Made by a program: the position numbers and the translations under genes
Notes under the pieces: model-generated
Databases searched by the model: none
What the model was told of the DNA's origin: nothing
Seen by the model: the letters and a program-made list of their open reading frames with translations, nothing else
DNA from: Ceriagrion tenellum
Lineage: Eukaryota; Arthropoda; Insecta; Odonata; Coenagrionidae
Length of the DNA stretch: 64,000 nt
Direction of reading: 5' to 3'
NCBI GenBank assembly: GCA_963169105.1
Contig: OY720643.1
Coordinates: 21,300,373 to 21,364,372, forward strand
Part shown: positions 21,501 through 34,810 of the stretch, piece by piece
Numbering within the stretch: position 1 is the stretch's first letter
Layout of the letters: the number at the start of each line of letters is the position of its first letter

Positions 21501-24099
21501 TAGAATGTTTGGCCATCTGCCTTAGAATCTGCGCTAAAATTGTAGTCGATGTTTTAGGAGGAACAAAAGAGCCAGTAATGTTTATTGTCGGTGTGACTTT
21601 TCAGGTAGCTTGAGCAAAATATCATTTGAAATAGATATCAAAAAATCTAGTCTCATATTATAGACAAATATCTTACTCTTCCGAATATGCCAAAATATCA
21701 GCCCCTTACCGAAGTACTTTCTGGGTTTTAGATGAAACATTTCTACCATTTACATTGAAATTGGTACGGTTATGCACTCCTGATGAATTAATAAAAAAAA
21801 AGAATTTTTAACTCTAGGTCATTTTAACTCATTAAATAATTAGCAGGGTGTATTGTGTATGTTTTTTTACTGTTTTTTTAAATTTATCTTAACATTACCA
21901 CAGTAATTATTTCAGGATAACAAAAACTTTCCGTTGTGAAGGAGATTTGAAAGTACCGGGCGAAAAAAATGAGTCAAGTTAATGACTTATACAGATATTT
22001 TTATTTAATTAATTAGAATTTTGATCACATAAAAGTATTTTATTTACGATTTATAATGCAATATTAATTTCACGCCATCAATAGCTGCTGAAATTAAAAT
22101 GTATTATTTGGATATGGTCTCGATTATGACTCGGGAACTATCTCTTTCAAACTACATCAATAAGTAAGCAATGAAAAACAGAGGTATCCTTTAAAAGTGA
22201 GCTGGGCTTACCCGGCTATTGGAATTACATTGTCGTCTTTCTCACAATAATAAACCTTAACTATGAAGTTGCCTACCAGTTAAAGACCCTGATACGTATT
22301 TCATTAGCAAGTATTCAAGTTTAATGAGACAAGAATTTTCAATTTCTTCTGTAAAAAGTGAAAAATTTATGCTTCAAAGTTGAAAGCTATAGAGCAGAAC
22401 GATAAAAAAATGTTCTCTCTACGAGCAAGATCGCTAGCATCCTACCACTCTCTCTCATATTTTTCCATCCATAGTAACGCGATCTCTAAAAAAACATTGA
22501 AATGTTTTTACTTGATTCCGCTTTTATCCGGTCACTTGTTTAATCTCCAGGAGATACACTCATTAATCAGACTCCCCTTGCTCGTGATGGTCATATTTAT
22601 TCTGGGGATTGAAGTGAGTAGGGGGTTGGTAGCGGCATGTACAAAGTACGCGTAATCTCTCATTGCCGTCACCCAAAACTGCTCGCTGAAAAACAAACTT
22701 CTTTTCTGGGGATAAAAAAGGTATCACGGTATCACTCACATCCATTTTCGCCTATCTAGATCCTCGAGCAACTCGTCGATTATAGTGTCAACTCGCTTGG
22801 TTCCCTTCAAAGCCTGGATCCCCTGAGCCATTCCTCCCTTTTATCTCACTCACCGCTATCACCTTCACTTTCTATACCCTCTAAGCCCTCTTCCCTGTCT
22901 CCTTCCCTCCTTTCCAAATCTAACACTAAGCCTATATCCTATATTTCATAGCGCGCTCTGTCATTTCTGTTGCTTTTCCCCGTCAGACGCTCGCAAACGC
23001 ACGCCGGTATCTACTAGCCAACCCGTGTCAAAATTTGAGTCATGAAACCTGATAATTAACTTCCTACACATAGCTGTGTGTACTTTTCTTTCATATAAAT
23101 ATCACATGTTTCGCCACATATTTTGTAATGCCCTTCGTAGATTATAAAACCAATAAAAATTTGGTACTCTCTTATACTTATCAGGAAAGCGGCGTGGGCT
23201 CAGTTGGAGCCTCCTGAGACGGTCCGACATTTCCCATCTTTCCTCTGGGTTATACAAAATTAAACCAAGTCTATTGGTATAAAATTTTAAAATTATGTTT
23301 AAAAATATAATTCTAATTCTTTTATTTATAAATTAATTACAAAGATACGAAAATATTTTCTCGCCTTTTTAAAGTTAATTAGTTTACCATAGTGACAAAA
23401 TATTTTCTCTTTTTTGAGTTAGGTTCCACATGTGATGTAATAATATTTCTTGACCGTTTTCTTAAATTAGTTATTGTCCCTCACTCATAGAAGATCTACC
23501 TTTTTTATTTTAACAATACAATTAAGGTATTTATTAGCGTAAAACAATCGATCCCGGAAAAGTTCCGTCCAAGGCGGATCACGTCCTCCGCTAATAACTA
23601 GTAGTTACGCCATATTCTAGTACCTAGATTATTTCTCCGTTGCGCTCCAATACCATTTGATCTGACAATGCTGCTATGATGTGAAATTTTGCTCATGGTT
23701 AATGCATTCACTTTCAAATAATGTATTTTCCTCATGCCCTCAATTCGTTCCTTGATTGAATGATATGTACCCAGCCTTTCTTGGGTCTGTCGACCACTTT
23801 AAAAATGTAGTATGAACAAAACTACGATTAAGGAGAACTTTTCAATCATCGTAATCATCCACTTGAAGGAATCAATCGATACAAGGTTAATTTTCAAGGT
23901 ACTTCATGTAACTTCAAAAGTTTTGTTTGTAGCGTCATTTTTCTTTTAAGATGCCAAGTTTCTAAGAGCTCAATATTTCCTAATACATATAGTTCCGTAA
24001 CTGTAATTTTACTTTTTGTTTAGGTTATATGTTTATGCATATTAGTAGGTAAGGTTCTTCATTTCTAAGCCTCATGAATTGATCATTCTTAATTTTATG
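18561..24099. other. Long AT-rich stretch, nothing recognised
   Basis: Only chance frames of up to 107 codons (18448-18771) and no known motif. Around 22780-22940 there is a pyrimidine-rich segment. No repeat ends, tRNA-like sequence or conserved exon were recognised. Confidence 0.4.
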
Positions 24100-24400
24100 A
24101 ATGATATCATCATTGTTAGTTCAGTCCCATGATCCCAATCTCTCTCTATTACCTTCAAATTTATGTTATGATTTTTATGAACATTGTGTCTCAGGATGTG
24201 TCCAATCCATGTGGTTTCTTCTTTTCTGTATATTATTACATATGGTCCTCTCCTCTTCTACTCTTTTCTAGACTCCATTTCTTATTATGCCTGTCCATTT
24301 TATCTTCAGCTTACTCCTCCAGAACCAAGTTTCGAATGTTTCATGATTCAATAAATTATGTGTCATCCGCTTTCAAAGAAGTGCGGATATGAAAATTTAA
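24100..24400 (-). pseudogene. LINE-B fragment, strongly decayed
   Basis: With frameshifts allowed, the minus strand gives LKIKWTGIIRNGV, then V-E-E-E-R-T-I-C-N-N-I-Q-K-R-R and a decayed W-x-G-H. The copy at 56.35-57.06 kb has the same order (LKIKWMETIRN, then V-E-E-E-R-T-I, I-Q-K-R-R-T-R-W-I-G-H-T). Both therefore belong to one LINE-B subfamily. The fragment covers only the region around the W-I-G-H motif. Confidence 0.6.
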
Positions 24401-24689
24401 TTTAATTCTACATTTAATTTTGAGTTAATGGTCTTCTATCATTTCAGCTGGGTTAAATAAATCTTTATAGTGGTATAACGCTGCTTGACCCACCAGCTCT
24501 AATGTAGCTGAACTATTCGAAAGATTGGTCAACGCTGTTTATCCACCCAGTCAATATTTTTACAGACTGATTAGCTAAATATAATTGAGAGCTAAAAATA
24601 ATTAACTCTTGCATGCCGATTTTACAAGTTCCAGCACCAAGCAATTTCTTTGCATTACTTTACGCGATCATGCCCAGTGGACCGCGCGA

Positions 24690-24960
24690 TGTCAGGACCT
24701 AGGCTCTCCACTCTTCTCTTCTTTTGGCAATTTCCCTCCAATCTTCCCAGGCTTCTATTTGCTGTTGATCCTCTCTTATATTATCCATCCATTTTTTCTT
24801 TGGCCTTCCCCTTGGTCTTTTCCCCTCCGGTCTCATGCAACGTGCAAGTTTAGGATATCGTTCATCCGTTCCACATGTCCTATCCATTCCAATCTCCTGC
24901 TTCTTAGTAATCCTACAGTGGTTTGTCTCGATAAAGATCACCAAATAATTAACTGTTAGT
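24690..24960 (-). pseudogene. LINE-D RT C terminus with a frameshift
   Basis: The minus strand encodes RYPKLARCMRPEGKRPRGRP, then KKKWMDNIREDQQQIEAWED, W-R-E-I-A-K and R-E-E-W-R-A followed by a stop. This is the standard C terminus of a common LINE RT (R-G-R-P-K-K-x-W-x-D, then W-R-x-x-A-x-x-R-x-x-W-R). Directly upstream, a different frame gives RRLEWIGHVERMNDI, the motif that normally precedes it, so a single frameshift lies near 24875. The sequence resembles neither LINE-A nor LINE-B in detail. Confidence 0.8.
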
Positions 24961-25010
24961 TTTTCTTTGTTTAATATAATGCTAAAATGAGTTTTTTTTT
25001 CTTTTTCCAG

Positions 25011-25055
25011 GTGAGTCAGCTGAGCAGGGGATTAAATTTAGCTGCCATCTTGAAG
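25011..25055 (+). other. Candidate 45-nt microexon
   Basis: A strong acceptor (nine T, then CTTTTTCCAG, ending at 25010) is followed by 45 bases and a GTAACA donor at 25056. Length is a multiple of three. Two frames are open: VSQLSRGLNLAAILK (frame 1) and E-S-A-E-Q-G-I-K-F-S-C-H-L-E (frame 3). Neither matches a family I recognise. No neighbouring exon was found, so this is only a candidate, possibly chance. Confidence 0.2.
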
Positions 25056-28000
25056 GTAACACTAATTTAAAATGTATATTTATTGGAGTAAAATCAATTA
25101 AAGACGTCATAGCGATATAATTTTTATTATAGGCAGCTAAAAATCATAAAATAGGCATAACTAGACTGTTATTGTCACAACTACTACTAGCCCTTAGTTT
25201 TATTCATGTATATAAATATCTACCATTACTCTACAATGCCACATACATAGTATGAGAGTAAAAATACTTGGATCATGTATCGCACTTTAGTTTCATTTAA
25301 TCCATTAACAAAAACTTGTTCTTTTGTCAACTGGGCTTCCTAAAAACAGCTGAAATTCAAAAGAATTGCCTACAGATGTCTTGTGAATAAATGGGTCGAA
25401 GGAATGAGTGAGTTTAAAACCTTAAGAAATGTATACTAAAGTAAAACCTTGCTCTTTGCATATGTCACTATTTATTCTTTCCAATTGCTTAAACACCATT
25501 ATTTTTTAATTAAAATTAGTCCCTAATACTTTCGGTAAAGTTTACCATAAATTTTAAGCACAGTTATATTTTCAGCGAGAACATATTGTGCCATGTGCTA
25601 GCTTGTGAATTTTGCTCAAAATGTATCTTTCTGAAAGATAACTGAGCCTGTTATTGCTTCATGAAGTTTTACTCTAGGCTTCATTTCTTCCTTCATACTT
25701 TTATCGTGAGCAACAAACACTCTTACTTCAAAGTAAATTTCAATTCCCATACATTTTATGTGACGCGGGAGAACTTAATTTTTAATTCTATTGTGTAACA
25801 ATTGTACTGTGACTTACATCGCAAAAAATAGTATGAAATACATGTGCGTAAGACTGCGTGTAAAATAAGATTAATGGGATAGTGAAAAAAGTATGCTAGC
25901 ATTTGCGTCTCAATAGCTGGATAATGCTTTGAAATTTGCTACAACATCCTTGTATTCACGCACAGATTATAGTTAAATTGCCTTCATTATATATGATAGA
26001 ACTATTTCTCGCTCGGATGCACTGCCACCGTGGCGAAATTTTTCATAAATGTGTCGAGATCTGCCGAGTGCCGTGATGTCCCTAAATGACCTTCTTTTGT
26101 CCTGCCAAGTGATACGCATTTGATCAAGGGATGAAGCAATGAAAGGGCTTCGCAAAGTTTACTTCGGCTCCTCGCTCAGGACAAATGCATTAGAGTTTAA
26201 TGGAAGCGAGGCAATCACGAGGGACATGCCTCCTTCCGTAAGGGAAGGCTTCAGCTGAAATGGCTCTTGTATTAAGAATAAGGTTCTTTGATCCAGCAAA
26301 GCCTCTCGTGCACTCAGCGAGCTCTTTCCCCACTTATACCTTCCATTTTCCACTTCGAGCACGCTAACTTCCTGAAATATTTCCGTGCAATATCCCCCAC
26401 TTCAGACGAATAATGCAAAAGGGCACCAAAATTGGAAACTTCTTTCATGTCACCGACTCTTCACCGGCCAGAGATGTTTGAAATATATCCAGACATTGAG
26501 TGTATTAAAAGAGAACATGATATTTATTTTCTTAGTAACTTGTGGTACTCAGCTATGAATGAATAGAATAGGTTTATGTAATGCTTTAGGTATAAATCCC
26601 ATTGATGCAACAGAGTAGTAGAGTATTGCGTTCTTGTGGTTGCTTCATTGATAATTGCGCTTGTTCACTTATTTGTTACTTATTTACTCAACTTATCGAA
26701 AGAACATGAAAATTTTAACTTCGTTCTGTAAAGTCCATAAATTAATTAAAGTTTTCAATTCACAGTATATGAACCTTGAGTTAGAAATTAGATCTATACA
26801 ATATTTTTTTTCTAATATTCGAGATAGTGCACCGTAAATTTCATTTATAAAAGAACTCCCTTAGTTTTTCCCACCATAAAACATTAGAAGGTTTTCATTT
26901 GCTTCAGTACGCTGCTCACATCACAACTCTAGCACGTTTGCTTTCCATTTGTTATAGACCCTGCTCACTGGGCAATGCGCTTAAAAACATATCGAGGACA
27001 GACATAACCTAAACAGCATATGAACTTCGGTAATGGCATTCAGAGTTGTAATTTACGTTTTGATTTTCAGTGAAGAATGAACGATGTAACGTTGTTGTCT
27101 ATGAGTTAAAACGCTTATGTTTCGTAGCCATTTTTGGATGAAATCGATAACTACCCGCGAAGAATTTATAGGGAGATATTTGAATCTACGAAATGCTACC
27201 TAAGAGGAAGATAAAATAACGTTTCTCCTTAGCACATCGATCTATTCAACGCCTTTTATCTGCTCCTATCTGCATTAACTTGTTCACCTAGAGTGAAAGG
27301 CTTTCATTCTCGTTGAGTAACATTAGCCGCTAAGTTTTACATAATAAAATATATGTGAAATCCGCTGTTAAAACTGGGACACGAGGAATACTTTTAAATA
27401 TTTATCATTGATAAGAAGTACTAGTGTCCTCCACTTCCTCTCAAAATGATACGTACACCGTTAACAATATTAGAATAGATTTTAAATCTACGAACTTTTA
27501 CGTTTTTTGGAAATTTAGAAAGGTAGATTAATTTACCCAGGGTGAAACCATTTCAATATTTCACCCTTCCCCCCATTTTCTTATTTAGCACACTAACTTC
27601 TTCAGCTTAACCAATTACCATCATCACCTCCCGTTTCCCAAGGGAGCTTTAATTTTATCCCCAAGTGTCGTGCAGCTGAATGGTTGCTTTAAAAGTCTCA
27701 AACGATAATACTTAATCCTCAAATAGAGAATGAGGACAAGGAGTTGTTATTCGCTGTTGGAGTTGTGATATAAATTGGGGGCCCTCAGTCGGAGCGGAAT
27801 AACAGCTGGTATGCTCGTAAAGATCCACATGATGAGATTAACAGATTAAGCGAAAGGCCTTACCGTGAGGGGATTTCTCTGAAAATGAAGGATTCAGAGA
27901 ATTTGGCTCCGAACCCCATTCCATCCTCACGTTACCCCTATTCCCAAACTCATGCCCTGCCTTCTCATAAAGCCGGAAGAACTCCCGACTTGCCGTCGTG

Positions 28001-28755
28001 TATTTGCTAGACCTCGGTAAATCCCGCTTGAAAATAAACCCTTTCAACCGTTGATTAAATCGAGTGAAATAGGCTCGGGGCTACAGCCCATTGATATCTC
28101 CAAGAATATTCAAAAGAGCCGAAGCTTCTCAAAATGCCGGAATAAAAATTCCCGGTAATGGGACGACTTTTTCCACGAAAGCTAACATGACGTTGTTTCC
28201 TGCCCTATCTGCGCAAGTTAAATGAACTAGAAGTGGATATTCTCGGTCCATCTCCCAAGAATCGGAAAATTTTCATGCCATTATATATTCACATGCGAAT
28301 CATGCAGCTTGATCAAATTACAAATATGCCCTTTCGAAACTACCTGCCGCATGAAATTGTATGAAATTGCGTCGCATTACGCTAGTAATTCTTCCAACCT
28401 ATTTCGTCGAGAAACAAACCTATAAGGAGATATTTAAACCTAAGTAACACCCTAAAAAACACCTAAAGAATGTGTGGCAGGTAGTGGGCTATCATCATCG
28501 TGAACTACAGTTTACCCAAGGAAAGTTAAAAAGTGTACCGGTCGAAACCTTCAAATATCAGGATGTTTAATTAGACCAACCTTCACCACACTACAGGATA
28601 ACTAACTACTTGAATAACGAATTTTTATAAAATTATTAGTGAATGTATTTTTTAACTACATAAGTACAAGAAGATGAACAAGTTGTACAGGTAACATGAT
28701 TGACTTGATAGTATTACTATATATGTACATTGCAGTGTAAAATTTAACGGAGAAG
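25056..28755. other. AT-rich stretch, nothing recognised
   Basis: Short chance frames only (up to 69 codons, at 27838-28047). No repeat end or conserved motif was recognised. Confidence 0.4.
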
Positions 28756-28900
28756 ACCCAAACCCCTCGTTTCCGGCCGGGCGCTTCCACCAGTTAAGAC
28801 AAGAGAAGAAGATGCCTAACAGGATGAAGCACACGTCCGGAAATTGAGGGATCCGGGTTCCAGTCCAGGTTATGCCTATGATTTTTCCTCAGTGAATTTT
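28756..28900 (+). mobile_element. Possible tRNA-derived SINE head
   Basis: AAGCACACGTCCGG, then GGGATCCGGGTTCCAGTCC: the last 11 bases fit a polymerase III B box (28851-28862). The preceding ACACGTCCGG resembles the anticodon region of tRNA-derived SINEs. No A box, tail or target duplication was identified, so this is a weak call. Confidence 0.3.
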
Positions 28901-31795
28901 CGCACTTGAGCGCACTTGCGGGTGGCTCTGTCAAGAAAGTAGCGTGGTTAGTCCCAGTTTCCTCAGAATCAGTCGCACTGTGAATATTAAGATGCAAGCT
29001 TAAGTGAGAAAACTTACAAAATAGCCACAATTCCAACTTATAAACTTAGTAACAATTTGAAATGGAAACGATATCTCCCTTCGATTGCAAAGTGTAGGAA
29101 ACTTTTAGACTTCAGGCGTCACTTTGTGGTCGAATCTTATATTAGAATATATATTGAAAAGATCCGTAATACTTTTCCACAACTATTTAATAATTAAAGC
29201 ACACGTCACAACCTTGCTTGCTTGCTGCGTCAGGTATGAAAAATTGAGAAACAAAATTGTTTGTACCTATTGATGAAGCAAGGCTGTTAAACGCGTTGTA
29301 CGTAATAAATTGTCGTGGAAAGGTTCTGGGCACCTTTTCAATGCGGACTCTAATGTAGGATACTAGATTTTCGTGGGCAACAGAACAACGGCGATGAATG
29401 ATTAAAACACGAAATGTGCGGAGGGCGGGACGGCAGTCATTTATCATTTCAAGCCATCTTTCTCCCTCAGTTCCGTTCAACCCTCACTGAATTTGCATGC
29501 GACGGCTTCATGCTGGTACAGGTGCAATGAACATACGTCTGAGCAAGCATACACGTGTGTGCCATAAACCCAATGCTTATAGGCGCTGATATTCGACGAA
29601 GGGCGCCCTCGGTAGGGAGAGGGGTGAAACTGCGTGGCTTACGGGGAGGGGCGGCTCGCAAATGTGCCTCGTGGAGTTTTATTAAAACGGTCGCCTGAGC
29701 CAATATGATTCTGCTGTCGAGTCTCAATGCTCCCATCCTTTCCTTTCCGCTAAGCCGCCTCCAGCTAGCTCGCCTTCCAACGCGCCTGGCATAATCCAGT
29801 TTCGAGGCCTAGGAAAGATGCAGCGATATTGTGCACGGCCCCACACTCCCATCTCATATCTCTCACTCACAAAGTGGGAGAATGAATTGTGGCGTCAACA
29901 GTAAATCTACCGTTGGATTATAACTAGGGGCACGTGACGAGTACAGTTGTCTGCAAGCTGAGAGTTTCGCCATCGATTCAATTAAGGAGTATGTTCTCTC
30001 GCAACGACTGTGCCGAACGGTGGGAACTGAATGCGAATGAGTCACGATCAAAGTTGCTTTTAAATATTGACTGTAATTTTGCGATTTGTCGCCCAATAAT
30101 CACGCAGCACGTCAGAAAATAGGGAAAGTGTGAAAAATTTATCAGTTTTATCCCTTCCGAAAGCATGATGTGCGAGTCTGATTTAATAAATCGTTTAAAT
30201 TATCATGTGTTTCCAATTTCTTTCAAATATAGATGCTTCGTTATAGTTTGAATACCCGGTAATTTCACAAAACTATTGGAAATCGATAAACTGAATTGTT
30301 CACAAAAACGAAATTGTGTAAGCATGGGAACTGTAAATAACTCTATGTTAAGGAGCTATGAACGTTGAAAGTAATGACTGACAATTTTAATTTTTCAAAT
30401 AAGTTTTTTTTAGTGTAATAAGAGCAGTATTCATTAATCATGAGTAAATAACGCAATGATTGACCCCTGGTAACTTTCAATTTACCGCATGCCTTTAAAG
30501 TATTTAAAAAAAGACTATGAAAATTCATTTTCCTAAAGCTCATTTGAAAAATATTCGTCTATCACACCTTGGAGGTCAAAGTTTTTCTCGCAAGTTCTAG
30601 TCGTATGTAATGTACGATTATGCATGTTTTTCCAGAAAGGGAAATTGTACCGTGGGTATGTTCTATTTTGCATCAGATTAACTGAAATATATGTAATTTG
30701 TGGAAAATTACGGAGGATGAATACTGTATTAAATCTAAATACGTTATTGTTATGAAGTGTTTGTAAATATTTTCCTTTCAATTGTGATTGAAAAATTCCG
30801 CTGCAGCAAAGATTCCTGTAAATATCTTCCTAGCGCTTCCATAAGCTAGACTCACAGAAAATACCATTAGCGAGGAGCTCAGTGCGCGAATTTAAAGAGT
30901 AGGACACAAACGAGCTAGATGTCTGAATGGGCGTAGTCAAATTAGGCGAATGATTGAAACCTCTGGTGCTTGGATTTGGTGAAGTTGTTCCCTAGATATT
31001 TATGGAGTAATTTCACCAGTCTGAGGAAATGATACCATGCAGTTCTCGCAAGCAGCATTGAAGACGAACAAATGGCGAAATTCCTGTCAGAGTACGAGAA
31101 CGGTGTCTTCATTTCGGCCTCTAACGGGGCTTTGCATGCCGAAGACGGGATGCGAGGAGTGAGTGGGTTGCGAGTGAAATATGATGGCAGAGATAAGCCT
31201 CCGACGTGGGGATTCACCTTGCTGCTGAATATATATTGCCACGGCCGGGGGAGATCAGTGTTTTTCCAAGGGATAGGCAGGGATATGGGGTGAGGGGAGG
31301 CAATCTCAGTCCAATGCTCTGTTCTATGACTCATACTCTTATGAATACCATTCAGATTTATGAAGACTAAAGCTCACCTTTCGGAATACTGCGGCTTTTA
31401 TTTCATAGCAGGGATCATGTCTCATTCTCTGAAACAATTATAAAGAATTTTGGCTATTTAGGTGGGAATATTGGCAGGAAAAGTAAATCGAAATTATGAG
31501 AAAATATTTCAGGAACATATGACGCCTTTACACATGGGAATTACCTCTAGCATGTGTTTTTTATCAACTATTCTGGACATGATGAATTAATCTGTTTGCA
31601 GTTTTGAAAATTGCTTTGCATAACCATTGGATTATATTATTTATGTCATCATAATCTTTTAATAAACTACAATGAATTCACGAAAATTTCGTACGTTTTT
31701 CACGGAAGTCTAATATCAGTCGCTGAATGACCTTCTTTAACTATGAGACCACTGGGTTGTTGTGCGAATAATGGCATTATTTTTTTGATTTTATC
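28901..31795. other. Mixed-composition DNA, no recognisable gene
   Basis: Two adjoining minus-strand frames (97 codons at 29187-29480; 89 codons at 29467-29736) and a 130-codon frame at 30942-31334 are the longest. None has a recognised domain. 29440-29840 is GC-richer. No splice signals tie them together. Confidence 0.35.
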
Positions 31796-31799
31796 AAAA

Positions 31800-31870
31800 T
31801 GCCACTCCTGAGCCACCGCATACTCTTCAGGTGGCTCGCCGGGTGTCGAGTAGATTTCAACGTAGGTGAC
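31800..31870 (+). mobile_element. Diverged LINE-A 3' stub
   Basis: GCCACTCCTGAGCCACCG, then CAGGTGGCTCGCCGGGT and GTAGATTTCAACGTAGG. The GGTGGCTCGC-GGGT box and the GTAGAT position match LINE-A ends, although the repeat tail has decayed. Confidence 0.55.
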
Positions 31871-32450
31871 ACTCAATTAAAAATTTGTTTTATATGACAA
31901 CTAGAAAGTAAAGTGGATGTATATTTTATACTTAGGTAGTGCTATTTTTATGTCCCTGATAGGAATAAAAAAATAAAACGGTCATATTCGAGGAATTTTC
32001 CATCGATATGAAAAACAAGTAGCTTAATTATTTTACCAATTTATGATATTTATATGGGTTACTTAAGATACAAGAATTCGTATTTACATTAAATTCAATG
32101 CCGGGGAATACTTATGCGTGATATAGAGATTTAGGATTTTAAAAAATACTATAAATGAACCTAATATTTTTCACTTGCGGGTGGTTGATAAATATTCAAA
32201 ACTACTGTGAGAAATGAGAAATGAAGTAACAAGTGCTCTTTGAGGCATAGTTTTCGTCATCTGTACAGAGTAGTTGATCTAATTTTCTTGGCTGGGAGGG
32301 CTAAATAACACGTTCTCCTTCTCAATGTTATCTTTACGCTCCGGTTGCTGCTGCCTCCAAAACACATGTCTCTCTCCGCGAGGTGTGTTAATAGATAATG
32401 CGATCGCAGAGAGAGTCCTAGGGACTGATGATTCTGACTAATTTCCACCA
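31871..32450. other. No recognisable feature
   Basis: AT-rich DNA leading into a GC-rich island; only an 82-codon minus-strand frame without a motif (32257-32505). Confidence 0.4.
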
Positions 32451-32455
32451 AATAC

Positions 32456-33400
32456 TCATCGGGCCTGAGGGAAGCCACTCTCTCGCAGGTTGCGTTCGCA
32501 GTCACTGCGATCTACACTCCGAGTATCATCGCTTTGGAAATTCACCTTCAATGCCCGGAGGCAGAAAGCGACTCTTGTAAATACATTGTCCGCCTCGAAA
32601 AGCAGCTTCGGTGCTCGCGAGTGCTTTGTTTCGACTCCGGTGCACGAAAACGCGATAGAAACTTGTTTTCGAGCAGGAGGAGAGGGAGGGGAAAATATTC
32701 CTGTTGTATTCTCTCCAGCCTTTTCGTTTGTGGGCAAAAATGTTCGCGAGATCCCTTGCGGTGAAGGCCCTGGGTGTGGTGCATGCATCACGAGAGAGAC
32801 AAAAGGACGTGATGCGAGGGGTGGGGGGTTGAAGGAGGAGGGCTGGCGCAAGGGAAACTGGAGAGGGTAGGAAAAAAATTATGGGCGTAGGAACACGCTT
32901 CACTTGTCGTTCTCGTTAGAGAGCGGGAGAGGACAAAACATTATTTTCACGTGCCACCGAACATTAGGCCCGGGCCTCGCGAGAACGGCAAAACGGTTTT
33001 GTTTTTTAATGATTCGGGGGAGAAAAACAATATTAAAGTCTGGCATTGGTTAGAGCGAGAGGGAGAGAGAGAGGTTGGCTGCCCGCTTTGTGCTCCGAGA
33101 GAATTCGCTCTGGGAATCGGTGATAGACCATTCTCATCGCAGCTCGACCGCTGAGGTCGACGGAATTATTCTGCTTAGTAGTGGCACGTGCATAGCGAGG
33201 GGGGAAATGGGTGTAGCCATCCCGAACATTAGCCTTAGCACCAATCATCATCACTGCACACACACAGACACGCGGGACGTAATGCAATAGAGGGTGGAGC
33301 AGTGGGTGCACGATGCTGCTCCCTTTTGCGGTGGAGCGAATGCATCCGTAGCTGCTCCGAAATGAAATGTGGGCTCGAGATGCCGCTCCAATGTTTGTCG
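32456..33400. other. GC-rich island with GAGA tract
   Basis: Markedly GC-richer than its flanks, with many CpG. Overlapping frames of 125-146 codons occur on both strands, as expected where stop codons are rare; none has a known domain. A purine tract GAGAGGGAGAGAGAGAGG at about 33057-33074 resembles a GAGA-factor type site. The island may be a promoter or untranslated exon, but this is inference from composition only. Confidence 0.35.
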
Positions 33401-33721
33401 CGGAACCGAATTCGTAGAAAATAACTGGAAATATAAGTCTTTTAATTAGAGCGCAGGAGTGCATTGAATTCAAAATTCTTCGTAGGACTTCAGATCCGGA
33501 AACGGTTATTTGCCTGGATTTTCATTATTTATTCAACGCCCACTAAGGATTTTCAGGATGTGTTCCACCTACTTTTATCTAAGCGTATGCATCTCGCTAT
33601 TGTTTCACGATCACGAGTTAGCCATTCCGACATAAATTTGAGTTTTTGAAGCCCACCATTCATACAGTTTCTTTCCTTTAACCTCCTTTTGAGCCATTAT
33701 ACACCCTGTGAATTTACTTCT

Positions 33722-34035
33722 ACATATGGCCCTACAAGCCACCTCATGAGTGTTTGGCATGGGTTGACTTATCGCCAACATGCACTTCAGAGTATAAATT
33801 AACTTTCATTAACATACACCACACTATAGGAATGCTACAACTCCTACAAAAATAACTAAACTAACCTGTAATGTAACTATGTAAAAGCAACTTACGTACT
33901 TCAAAGTCATAACAGTCATTATAGTCTCTTATCCATCGCGGGAAAAACGACATTTTAAACATTTCAGTTATACTATCTATATCCCTGAATTTACTCTCAT
34001 AATTTGATCTACTGTAGTATGCTGGAGTTTGGAAA
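33722..34035 (-). pseudogene. LINE-A RT tail, minus strand
   Basis: On the minus strand, with frame corrections: P-A-Y-Y-S-R-S-N-Y-E-S-KFRDIDSITEMFKMSFFPRW then I-R-D-Y-N-D. This corresponds to P-A-Y-F-V-R-F-D-H-I-N-K-I-R-V-I-D-C-R-T-D at 35.8 kb and the S-F-F-P-R-x-I-R-D block. About 200 bases of 3' UTR follow. The end at 33722-33775 (on minus: ATGCCAAACAC, then GAGGTGGCTTG and TATGTAGAAGTA) is a decayed LINE-A hairpin and tail. Confidence 0.65.
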
Positions 34036-34629
34036 AATAGGATAACTTTGTGGTAAAATAATTTGGCATAGAATTAACATAAAACATTGAGTCTAACTTT
34101 CCATCGACGATCTGAATCTGTTCACAAATGTTTTTAGGCAATGCTTAAATAATTGTGAGCATGCTCAAAAATATTTGCTATTGACTTTATGGGCGAGTTA
34201 AATTAAGTTTTTCTGCTTCTAATTGGCATATTTTTCTTTAAGGATGTCGATCTTGGTACCGTGTCTCGTGCTCGTCGAAGAGGGAAAAGGGGAATTAAAT
34301 ACTTGAGTACCGGGCGGTATGAAGTCTATACTTCTATATACTAGTAGAATATACTATACTTCTATATCCTCATAGAAGCCAATGTCAAGGGTGGCTTTTT
34401 TAAAGATGGGAAAAACGGCTGAAGTGAGATATTTAGTTATTTTTGTTAATTTTTCGTAAAGGATCACATTATAGCAGAAAAAATCCCTATAGTTCCAATT
34501 TGTACCTATAAAAATTTTAAGTTGAAAAAAATATACTCTCCATAACTCAAATTAATACTGAAGAATCAATCTCAAAACACTTATTATGCTGAGTTCTATG
34601 TTGCACTGGATATCTAAATCGAAATCTGC
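34036..34629. other. No recognisable feature
   Basis: AT-rich DNA between two minus-strand LINE-A pieces. No motif was recognised. Confidence 0.4.
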
Positions 34630-34810
34630 AGAGTACCGTGCAAGAAAACCCTAGGGTGTGTGGCACGGGATGATTCCACACCAGGTATGCAGCACTCATT
34701 CCAGTTTAATTCAGATCAGAGCCTCGCACGATCCCTGGGAGCTGCTAGGAGCAGACAAAATAGTAGCCAGGAGAGCAATACGCGGCCAAACCAGAAACCA
34801 GGGGAGTGCT
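34630..34810 (-). mobile_element. LINE-A subfamily 3' end, minus strand
   Basis: On the minus strand: CCTGGCTACTATTTTGTCTG, then GATCGTGCGAGGCTCTGAT, GCATACCTGGTGTGGAAT and CATCCCGTGCCACACACCCT. It aligns with 1585-1696 and with 62.94-63.04 kb. The GTAGAT tail is not preserved. Confidence 0.65.

Noticed and set aside
29187..29736. Two adjacent minus-strand open frames (97 and 89 codons)
   Set aside because: No domain, no splice signals, different frames. A faint LINE-like resemblance (Y-N-A-F-N-S-L-A) was too weak to annotate.
32456..33473. Several frames of 125-146 codons
   Set aside because: They overlap on both strands in GC-rich DNA where stops are rare; no motif singles one out.
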